A stretch of 6,566 nucleotides of DNA from Cellvibrio sp. (GTDB lineage: Bacteria; Pseudomonadota; Gammaproteobacteria; Pseudomonadales; Cellvibrionaceae), in contig JAJQJO010000215.1 of the NCBI GenBank assembly GCA_021323495.1, forward strand, positions 1 through 6,566, read 5' to 3'. Within the stretch, counting starts at the first letter, position 1. Each line of letters starts with the position of its first letter. Below the pieces are notes generated by a model, which had not been told where the DNA came from, searched no databases, and saw nothing but the letters and a program-made list of their open reading frames with translations. The position numbers and the translations under genes were made by a program. This document shows, one piece after another, positions 1-4,436 of the stretch.

Positions 1-141
1 AGCAGTGGCTCATGGTACGCACACGCCGGTTTGAGTTTGAGTGGTTTCAACCAAAAATCCGATTATTATGCAAACCTGGGTTATACCCGTACCGGCTGGT
101 GGTACTGTGGCTCGGTTTATACCGGCATCTGGAGAAAGTAA
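1..141 (+). CDS. C-terminal 46 residues of an unrecognised beta-rich protein (5' end outside window)
   Basis: Frame 1 is open from the first base to TAA at 139-141 and gives 46 residues rich in glycine, serine, tyrosine and tryptophan (for example GLSLSGF, YYANLGYTRTGWWYCG). Alternating polar and aromatic residues suggest beta-strands of a secreted, surface or outer-membrane protein, but I do not recognise a family. It does not end in the phenylalanine typical of classical outer-membrane barrels; the last residues are IWRK. Frame 3 is also open (to 167), but its leucine/arginine-rich product and odd codons make frame 1 the better choice. A terminator hairpin starts 30 bases after the stop, which supports a real gene end here. 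Function unknown. Confidence 0.6.
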   Translation, partial: SSGSWYAHAGLSLSGFNQKSDYYANLGYTRTGWWYCGSVYTGIWRK

Positions 142-171
142 TTCAATACGAGTGCTTATTTGATTGAAACC

Positions 172-196
172 AAAAGCCCTGCAATGCAGGGCTTTT
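172..196. terminator. Bidirectional rho-independent terminator between convergent genes
   Basis: AAAAGCCCTGC (172-182) pairs perfectly with GCAGGGCTTTT (186-196) around a 3-base loop. The T-run on each strand makes it usable in both directions. It lies between the stop of the partial plus-strand gene (141) and the stop of the minus-strand lipoprotein gene (202), exactly where a shared terminator would be expected. Confidence 0.85.
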
Positions 197-201
197 GTCC
201 G

Positions 202-474
202 TTAGAAAATCCTGCTTTTAGTGCCTTGGGCCAGTAGCGGTCGTCCTGAAATATTTTCCTTTTTGTTATAGGGAATAGTGGACTTGACGTTCGCTGAGCT
301 GGTGGATGACCAGCTGGACGAATTTACTTGCACTTGCGCTGAGCTAGCGGCGCTGTGACTACTGCTTTGCAGGGTACCGGCTGGATGGTCGTTCCCGGTG
401 GACGCACCACAACCGGCAAGCACCAGGGTCAACAAGAGTATATGGACAGTATAAAACAGGGTTTCGTTGGACAT
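202..474 (-). CDS. Small putative lipoprotein with serine-rich linker (90 aa)
   Basis: The predicted protein begins with a hydrophobic stretch (about residues 6-20) ending in a good lipobox, L19-A20-G21-C22, so it should be lipidated by Lgt and cleaved by LspA before C22. Glycine at +2 fits sorting to the outer membrane. The mature part is low in complexity: a Ser/Ala-rich stretch (about residues 36-60) resembling the serine linkers common in Cellvibrio secreted proteins, then a short basic tail. No catalytic domain is visible. Oddities: the signal peptide has no Lys or Arg before the hydrophobic core, and I see no clear Shine-Dalgarno sequence before the ATG at 474; no in-frame upstream ATG or GTG offers a better start. 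The stop lies six bases from a symmetric terminator, which supports a real gene. Homologues are unknown to me, and the ORF could be spurious. Confidence 0.5.
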   Translation of the reverse strand: MSNETLFYTVHILLLTLVLAGCGASTGNDHPAGTLQSSSHSAASSAQVQVNSSSWSSTSSANVKSTIPYNKKENISGRPLLAQGTKSRIF

Positions 475-518
475 ATGTGCATCACTTTTATGAGCCGTTG
501 GATTTATTGTTTTGCTGC

Positions 519-550
519 AAAAAGCCTAATCCCTTCAAATAATTAAGGCT
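519..550 (-). terminator. Terminator-like hairpin upstream of the lipoprotein gene (possible attenuator)
   Basis: Read on the minus strand, AGCCT (550-546) pairs with AGGCT (527-523), extended by ATT/AAT with one bulged base, around an 11-base loop. A T5 run follows (plus-strand A at 519-523). It sits about 45 bases upstream of the lipoprotein start. It could stop leftward transcription from the regulator side or act as an attenuator. The stem is short and bulged, so the call is tentative. Confidence 0.35.
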
Positions 551-562
551 CTTAAAGGATTC

Positions 563-576
563 TTAATAAGTATTAA
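563..576. promoter_or_regulatory. AT-rich palindrome TTAATA-AG-TATTAA
   Basis: Perfect 6-bp arms separated by AG, lying about 92 bp upstream of the regulator start in the divergent intergenic region. The symmetry and place suit an operator or a promoter -10 region. I could not assign a confident -35/-10 pair around it. In AT-rich sequence such symmetry can also arise by chance. Confidence 0.3.
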
Positions 577-594
577 TTTCGCTTTGGGCGATCA

Positions 595-606
595 ACCGGT
601 ACCGGT
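595..606. promoter_or_regulatory. 12-bp perfect palindrome ACCGGTACCGGT, candidate operator
   Basis: ACCGGTACCGGT equals its own reverse complement and is also two direct copies of ACCGGT. It sits about 62 bp upstream of the membrane-bound regulator gene and 121 bp from the divergent lipoprotein gene. Winged-helix OmpR/ToxR-type proteins commonly bind direct or inverted half-sites near their own promoters, so this is a candidate autoregulatory site. That role is inference. ACCGG is frequent elsewhere in the window, so composition may contribute. Confidence 0.35.
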
Positions 607-667
607 GCTGGACAACCAGGGTGCGAAATATTAAGGTCGCGGAGTTTTTTGGATCAGTGAGCAGTGT

Positions 668-2188
668 ATGTCCGAACGTGTGTATCAACCCCGGTCTGGT
701 GCGAGTGAGTTTTTTTTAGGCGAGTGGCACTTGTGCGTGCACACCAACAGCCTGCAGCGTGGCGACACCAGGGTTGAGTTGGAAAACCGTTTGGTAATGT
801 TGCTGTTATTTTTTATCGACCACCAGGGCGAGGTGTTGGATAAGGAGCGCATTATCAAAACCATCTGGCCGGGCAAGGTCGTCAACGACGATAGCCTCGC
901 TGTTGCCATTAGCCATTTGCGCAAAGCCCTGGGCGATAATTCGCGCGCACCCGCTTACATTAAAACCATTCCTGGTGTTGGCTATCAATTAATTGCTAAC
1001 GCCAAGCCCTTTTCAGTCGACAAGATTGAGGCATTGCATACAATTTCATCTGCTCCAGCTGTGGCGAAAAAAAGCAGACATTTTGAACAGTTTGTCTGGT
1101 TGTTCCTGTTTTTTATGGCGGCGGCGGTGATTGTCTGGTTTGTACAGAAATCTTTACAGCAAGTCGCAAATGTTCCAGCAATAGATCCAATTACCAAACA
1201 ATCTGCATCGCCACTGGATGAGATAGCGCTAGGCAATTTTGTTCAGGCACAAACCCAAATTGCGGGCTGGGAGCCAGAGCAATATAAACAGGCAATCCAA
1301 ACCCTGCGCGATATCTTGTTGCAGCATCCCGGTTTTGCACCGGCTTACGCGAGCATGGCAGAAGGCAAAATAAAATTGCTGCAAGATCAATTGGCGATCA
1401 ATGAAAATTGCGCTGAGGTTTTGGGGCTGCTCGATAAAGCCATTGCGCTGGACCAGCAACAGGCTTCCGCCTGGTTATTGCGCGGCAATACGTTGTTCTG
1501 GTGCAAACGTGATTACGCAGAAGCCGAACACAGCTATCAACAGGCGATCCAATTAAATGCCAATAATGACCAGGCGCCGATGCAGTATGCGCAATTATTA
1601 TTGGCGCAAGGGCGTTTTGCAGCATCCTTGCAGCAAGTGGATCGCGCGCGCCAATTAAATCCATTGAATTATTCTGTGCCGACGGTAGTGTGGATTTACC
1701 AGATGCAAAAACGTGATGATCTGGCATTGCAGGAATTGCAGCGCATCACCACTACTGAACCGGATAATCGCTATACCCATATTTCGGCCCAACGGGTTTA
1801 CGAGCGTTTGGGGCGTTCGCAAGAATCATTCGACCATTTGTTGTGGTTAATGCGTGGTGCAGGGTATTCAGCAGATGATCTGCAGCAAGCTCAAACTGCA
1901 TTTGCCCGTGCCGGTTTGCCAGGCGTGAACAGCTGGTTGCTTGCGCGCAAAGACGGCGTGGATTTGGGGCAGTACACACCGCCATTATCCTGGGCGCGTT
2001 ATGCCCTGGCAGCGGGGGAATTGGCAGTGGCAATGGATTATATCGAACAAGCATTTGCAGCGCGCCAATCACCATTGCTCTGGGCCAGTGTTGATCCCGC
2101 CTACGATCCATTGCGTTCCGATCCCCGTTTCCAGATGCTAATTGCCCACTTGCAACAACCGGAAAGCCCTGTCACATCAGCGCCTTAA
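668..2188 (+). CDS. ToxR/CadC-type membrane-anchored winged-helix regulator with periplasmic TPR domain (506 aa)
   Basis: Three parts are visible. Residues about 15-112 form an OmpR/PhoB-type winged helix (Trans_reg_C): the recognition helix lies near D74-D90 (with AVAISHLRKALGD) and the wing ends in the family signature YIKTIPGVGYQL. Residues 142-160 are one strongly hydrophobic membrane segment with basic residues before it (KKSR), giving a cytoplasmic DNA-binding domain and a periplasmic C-terminus. Residues about 200-490 are TPR-like helical pairs, clearest at 266-296 and 301-334 (AxxxYxxAIxLNxxN pattern), closing with DPAYDPLRSDPRF, an ending common in this class. No receiver domain is present, so it is a one-component sensor, not a phosphorelay regulator. 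The likely ligand or partner is periplasmic, and the propeller protein encoded 82 bp downstream is the obvious candidate partner. The ATG at 668 has only a weak AGTGAG-like ribosome site. A T8 run (710-717) lies in codons 14-17. Target genes are unknown. Confidence 0.9.
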   Translation: MSERVYQPRSGASEFFLGEWHLCVHTNSLQRGDTRVELENRLVMLLLFFIDHQGEVLDKERIIKTIWPGKVVNDDSLAVAISHLRKALGDNSRAPAYIKTIPGVGYQLIANAKPFSVDKIEALHTISSAPAVAKKSRHFEQFVWLFLFFMAAAVIVWFVQKSLQQVANVPAIDPITKQSASPLDEIALGNFVQAQTQIAGWEPEQYKQAIQTLRDILLQHPGFAPAYASMAEGKIKLLQDQLAINENCAEVLGLLDKAIALDQQQASAWLLRGNTLFWCKRDYAEAEHSYQQAIQLNANNDQAPMQYAQLLLAQGRFAASLQQVDRARQLNPLNYSVPTVVWIYQMQKRDDLALQELQRITTTEPDNRYTHISAQRVYERLGRSQESFDHLLWLMRGAGYSADDLQQAQTAFARAGLPGVNSWLLARKDGVDLGQYTPPLSWARYALAAGELAVAMDYIEQAFAARQSPLLWASVDPAYDPLRSDPRFQMLIAHLQQPESPVTSAP

Positions 2189-2258
2189 GCTTTCTTTAAA
2201 CTCCTTCATTAACGCTTATCCCCAACTGCTTTTATGCTCCCTGGTGAACAATAACCAC

Positions 2259-2263
2259 GGAGG
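2259..2263 (+). promoter_or_regulatory. Ribosome binding site fixing the propeller gene start
   Basis: GGAGG lies seven bases before the ATG at 2271, which opens a typical Lys-Lys signal peptide. The same frame is open back to an ATG at 2142 inside the regulator gene, but that would put 43 uncharacteristic residues before the signal peptide, so 2271 is preferred. Confidence 0.85.
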
Positions 2264-2270
2264 CTTTACG

Positions 2271-3572
2271 ATGAAAAAAACATCAATGTTGATGTGTGCG
2301 TTACTTTTAGGCTGCGGTATTTCAACTGCTAACCAGGCGGATGTTGGTAATCGCCACAGCGATAAACCCAAACAATTAAAAGTGGACTGGCAGTATTCAC
2401 TTTATTCGCAGGTATCTGCATCACCCGTTGTTGCCGGTGAACAATTATTAGTGGCAGCGGAGAATGGCAATCTCTATTCATTTAACCTGGCCGACCGGAA
2501 ATTCAATTGGCTCTATCACACCGAGGCAGGAATTGCTTCAACCCCGGCGGCGGTGGATGGGCGCATTTATTTTTTAAGCCGCGATGGATTTTTTTATGCG
2601 CTCGAACAAGCGACGGGTAAACGTCTCTGGCGTTTTGCTACCGGAGGGGAAGCGCGTTTTGCAGCGATCGGTGGTTATGGTTTGCCTGCGGATATGGGGC
2701 CAGTACCTGAACCCTGGGATTTTTATCTATCATCACCGCTGGTGCACAATGGCAAAATTTATTTTGGTAGTAGCGATCACCATCTTTACGCGTTGGATGC
2801 ACTCAGCGGTGAGTTGATCTGGTCATTTGATGCGGGTGATTCGATCCATTCATCACCGGTTTACGCCAACAATAAAATTTTCTTTGGTACCTGGGGCACG
2901 CGGCTTTACGCAGTGGATGCCGAGACCGGTATGGAAGCCTGGCATTTCCAGGGCGGCACAGACCGGGAATACAGCGTGATGCAAGGTATAACCGCCGCAC
3001 CTGCGGTAGATGGTAATGCGGTTTATATCGGCGCGCGCGATGGGTTTGTATATGCCTTGCGCCAAACCGATGGCGCCAGTCTCTGGCGTTATGATGCGGC
3101 GGGTAGTTGGGTGTTGTCGACCGCTGCAATCGACGAAAAAAATATCTATATCGGTACCTCTGACACGGGATTATTTTTAGCACTTGATAAAAAAACCGGT
3201 GCCGAAAAATATCGTGCAGATACCCGTTTGTGGACTTACGCATCGCCCTTGTTAGTGCAAAACCGCTACGCATTCGTAGGGACTATGGCGGGCGAGCTGT
3301 ACGGTTTTGATAAAAATACCGGTAAAAAATTATGGTATTACCAAACCGCGGAAGGCAGGGCTGATATCAACGATATAGTGGATGGAAAAACCGGCAAGCT
3401 GCGCGGCGAAAAAATCTTCGCTGTCGATAAACAAACCCAGGCTGGCGTGGAAGAAGTTAAAGCATTGGGAGCATTTGTCGCATCACCTGTTTGGGTTGAT
3501 AACCAGTTGATTGCGGTAAGTGCGACAGGGGAGGTATTGCTATTTGATTTTGACAACCTCAAAAATAAATAG
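2271..3572 (+). CDS. Exported eight-bladed PQQ-like (BamB-like) beta-propeller repeat protein (433 aa)
   Basis: An export signal occupies the first 20-odd residues: MKK, a hydrophobic core, then LLLGC (C15) as an imperfect lipobox, or cleavage after STA (residue 20) if it is not lipidated. The rest consists of repeats of the PQQ_2/WD-like type, each with the pattern SP-x-V-x(2-4)-G-x-[IV]-[YF]-x-G-x(3-5)-[LV]-Y-A-[LV]-[DE]-x(2)-[TS]-G-x(3)-W. I count blades near residues 51-81, 91-121, 155-185, 195-225, 243-273, 284-315, 325-357 and 405-427, with the first strand (LKVDWQYSL, 37-45) probably closing the ring. Two insertions stand out: 123-153 (between blades 2 and 3) and 360-403 (between 7 and 8). 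BamB itself is in the BAM complex, but nothing here identifies this protein as BamB, and no dehydrogenase or PQQ site is evident. It most likely acts as an envelope binding or scaffold protein. It follows the regulator on the same strand with no terminator between, so co-transcription is plausible. Confidence 0.88.
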   Translation: MKKTSMLMCALLLGCGISTANQADVGNRHSDKPKQLKVDWQYSLYSQVSASPVVAGEQLLVAAENGNLYSFNLADRKFNWLYHTEAGIASTPAAVDGRIYFLSRDGFFYALEQATGKRLWRFATGGEARFAAIGGYGLPADMGPVPEPWDFYLSSPLVHNGKIYFGSSDHHLYALDALSGELIWSFDAGDSIHSSPVYANNKIFFGTWGTRLYAVDAETGMEAWHFQGGTDREYSVMQGITAAPAVDGNAVYIGARDGFVYALRQTDGASLWRYDAAGSWVLSTAAIDEKNIYIGTSDTGLFLALDKKTGAEKYRADTRLWTYASPLLVQNRYAFVGTMAGELYGFDKNTGKKLWYYQTAEGRADINDIVDGKTGKLRGEKIFAVDKQTQAGVEEVKALGAFVASPVWVDNQLIAVSATGEVLLFDFDNLKNK

Positions 3573-3580
3573 GTACTCGT

Positions 3581-3618
3581 AAAAAAAGCCCTCGCCCCAA
3601 GCGTTGCTTGGGAGCGAG
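3581..3618 (-). terminator. Rho-independent terminator of rnk
   Basis: CTCGC-CCCAAGC (3591-3602) pairs with GCTTGGG-A-GCGAG (3606-3618): 12 base pairs, one bulged A and a GTT loop. On the minus strand the stem is followed by GGC and a T7 run (plus-strand A at 3581-3587), which is ideal for ending rnk transcription. On the plus strand no good U-run follows, so it would terminate the propeller gene only weakly. Confidence 0.85.
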
Positions 3619-3622
3619 AAAG

Positions 3623-4012
3623 TTATGCTTTTAATTGCTGCACTGCGATAACTTTTAACCGCCGGACTTTCCCTTGTGGTACAGGCCAATCAATATTACC
3701 GCCAATTCGTAGGCCAATTAATGCGCTACCCACGGGCGATAAAATTGATATTTTCATCTGGTCTACATTCGCTTCATGTGGATAAACCAAACTGATTGTT
3801 TTTTCTTCATCTGAATCCAGATCAATAAAGGTAACCCTTGAGCCCATGGCGACGGCATCTATAGGAAGCCCTTTATCTTGTACTATCTCGGCGCGACCAA
3901 GTTCGATGTCGAGTGCTTCGGTCGCAGGTGAATCATGTTGCTCAATTAATTTTATCAGCTGTGAATAATCTGATTTTGAAACGATAAGGGAACTTTCTCT
4001 TTTTGTGCGCAC
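3623..4012 (-). CDS. rnk: Rnk, regulator of nucleoside diphosphate kinase (GreA/GreB C-terminal-domain family, 129 aa)
   Basis: The protein aligns along its whole length with my memory of E. coli Rnk (136 aa). The first 50 residues form the short N-terminal helical part, including EALDIELGRAEIV and the LP-x-D-x-V-x-MGSRV transition. Residues about 55-129 are the FKBP-like GreA/B C-terminal domain with LVYPHEA and the signature SPVGSALIGLRIGGNIDW. Rnk binds RNA polymerase near the secondary channel, but its N-terminal arm is too short to act as a true Gre cleavage factor. In enterobacteria and Pseudomonas it was described through effects on nucleoside diphosphate kinase and alginate. The start is GTG (4012-4010), supported by GGAG eight bases upstream. 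The gene stands alone, converging on the propeller gene, with its own terminator. No unusual residues are apparent. Confidence 0.93.
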   Translation of the reverse strand: MRTKRESSLIVSKSDYSQLIKLIEQHDSPATEALDIELGRAEIVQDKGLPIDAVAMGSRVTFIDLDSDEEKTISLVYPHEANVDQMKISILSPVGSALIGLRIGGNIDWPVPQGKVRRLKVIAVQQLKA

Positions 4013-4020
4013 GGCTTTTT

Positions 4021-4024
4021 CTCC
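4021..4024 (-). promoter_or_regulatory. Ribosome binding site supporting the GTG start of rnk
   Basis: On the minus strand GGAG lies eight bases before GTG (4012-4010). No in-frame ATG is better placed, so the non-ATG start is preferred. Confidence 0.7.
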
Positions 4025-4099
4025 AAAAGAATACGATGGGACAGCCGCTATGGCTAATCCAATATGGAATAATCAATATCTAAATGGTTTTTGTGGTCG

Positions 4100-4129
4100 G
4101 GCGATTAAGCGATAAAAAACTTAATCGCC
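4100..4129. repeat. Perfect 10-bp inverted repeat with 10-base loop
   Basis: GGCGATTAAG (4100-4109) is the reverse complement of CTTAATCGCC (4120-4129); the loop is CGATAAAAAA. Neither strand has a T-run right after the stem, so it is not a standard terminator. It lies 88-117 bp upstream of the rnk start and could be an operator, an RNA leader structure or a decayed terminator. Confidence 0.75.
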
Positions 4130-4142
4130 AAAAACGACAAAG

Positions 4143-4172
4143 GCGCGAATGGAATTGCATTCCTGCGCAGGA
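4143..4172 (+). repeat. Overlapping hairpin and 12-bp palindrome before the mini-ORF
   Basis: GGAAT-TGC-ATTCC (4151-4163) is a perfect small hairpin that can be extended by GCGC (4143-4146) pairing with GCGC (4165-4168) across an uneven internal loop. Overlapping it, TCCTGCGCAGGA (4161-4172) is a perfect palindrome whose right arm contains the start of the AGGAGG ribosome site. Alternative folds could therefore expose or mask that site; this is inference. Confidence 0.4.
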
Positions 4173-4181
4173 GGGGGAGTA

Positions 4182-4226
4182 ATGGAAAAAGAGAGGTTTG
4201 GAAAAATATTCATGGCCAAACCATAA
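4182..4226 (+). CDS. Putative 14-codon leader peptide or mini-ORF
   Basis: ATG at 4182 is preceded by AGGAGG (4169-4174) with a 7-base spacer, the best ribosome binding site in the window. It opens a frame encoding MEKERFGKIFMAKP, then TAA. The peptide is basic at its end and matches no leader peptide I know; it has no run of one amino acid as in classical attenuators. It lies about 210 bases before the dioxygenase start and is followed by a GGCTTG/CAAGCC hairpin (4232-4252) without a U-run. It may be a regulatory upstream ORF, a small protein, or a chance purine-rich stretch. No independent evidence of translation is visible. Confidence 0.25.
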   Translation: MEKERFGKIFMAKP

Positions 4227-4260
4227 CACTTGGCTTGTTTATTTTGCAAGCCTGGTATGA

Positions 4261-4350
4261 ATGAACAATAAAGCGTCCGTAAGAATAACGAGCTCGGTAA
4301 GAATAACGAGCTCGGTAAGAATAACGAGCTCGGTAAGAATAACGAGCTAG
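4261..4350 (+). CDS. Possible 29-aa repeat-encoded small ORF (VRITSS repeats)
   Basis: ATG at 4261 reads MNNKAS and then runs in frame through four 18-bp repeats, each encoding VRITSS. The single C-to-A difference in the fourth repeat turns TCG into TAG and ends the frame at 4350. I see no convincing ribosome binding site (GGT only), and tandem DNA commonly produces such frames. It is recorded because the 18-bp unit preserves the frame and the ORF begins exactly one repeat length before the array. More likely non-coding. Confidence 0.12.
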   Translation: MNNKASVRITSSVRITSSVRITSSVRITS

Positions 4351-4360
4351 GTAAGAATAA
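4279..4360. repeat. Tandem array of an 18-bp repeat, 4.6 copies
   Basis: The unit GTAAGAATAACGAGCTCG begins at 4279, 4297, 4315 and 4333, followed by a 10-base partial copy at 4351-4360. The first three copies are identical; the fourth has A instead of C near its end (GAGCTAG). Each full unit holds the palindrome CGAGCTCG, disrupted in copy four. The array ends about 25 bp before a TATACT -10-like box and 77 bp before the dioxygenase start, so it sits where activator sites or iterons would lie. Near-identity of the copies suggests recent expansion by slippage or unequal exchange. Copy number may vary among strains. Confidence 0.97.
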
Positions 4361-4385
4361 ATAGTTACGCACGTCTTTCTGGTTA

Positions 4386-4391
4386 TATACT
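4386..4391 (+). promoter_or_regulatory. Probable -10 box of the dioxygenase gene
   Basis: TATACT matches five of six bases of the sigma70 -10 consensus and lies 46 bases before the ATG. No good -35 is found at 15-17 bases upstream (AGTTAC/TTACGC), which would fit an activator-dependent promoter. The tandem repeat array would then occupy roughly -38 to -120. Confidence 0.4.
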
Positions 4392-4436
4392 CTACGCAAC
4401 GCAAAAATATCTGGATGCTTGTACGGCTGGAACACA

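Larger units (their letters stand above)
4013..4436. other. Structure-rich, gene-poor region between divergent rnk and dioxygenase genes
   Basis: This 424-bp stretch has no convincing protein gene of normal size. Two long minus-strand open frames cross it, but both start with TTG, one inside or at the edge of the dioxygenase gene, and they owe their length to the tandem repeat, which is open in five of six frames. What it does hold, left to right: the rnk leader, a 10-bp inverted repeat (4100-4129), a nested hairpin/palindrome (4143-4172), a 14-codon mini-ORF with a strong ribosome site, a GGCTTG/CAAGCC hairpin (4232-4252), an 18-bp tandem repeat (4279-4360) and a probable -10 box (4386-4391). 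Confidence 0.7.

Noticed and set aside
355..546. Plus-strand 63-aa frame opposite the lipoprotein gene
   Set aside because: Shadow frame with no ribosome site or recognisable features; the minus-strand frame has a lipobox and a matching terminator.
724..737. Sigma54-like TGGCAC...TGC sequence
   Set aside because: The spacing between the -24 and -12 elements is wrong and it lies inside the regulator coding sequence.
2142..2270. 43-residue N-terminal extension of the propeller protein starting at ATG 2142
   Set aside because: It overlaps the regulator gene and would bury the signal peptide; GGAGG seven bases before ATG 2271 gives a far better start.
2803..3273. 156-aa minus-strand frame inside the propeller gene
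   Set aside because: Antisense shadow of a clear propeller coding sequence; composition is His/Arg-rich and there is no ribosome site.
2271..3572. Assignment of the propeller protein as BamB or as a PQQ-dependent dehydrogenase
   Set aside because: Only the generic PQQ-like repeat is visible; there is no der/hisS context expected for bamB and no dehydrogenase active-site or heme motifs.
4279..4360. Cloning-vector contamination, because CGAGCTCGGTA resembles a common polylinker
   Set aside because: Only about 11 bases match, the rest of the unit (AGAATAA) does not, and flanking sequence is ordinary chromosome.
4279..4360. CRISPR array
   Set aside because: The 18-bp units are directly adjacent with no spacers, and there are no cas genes.
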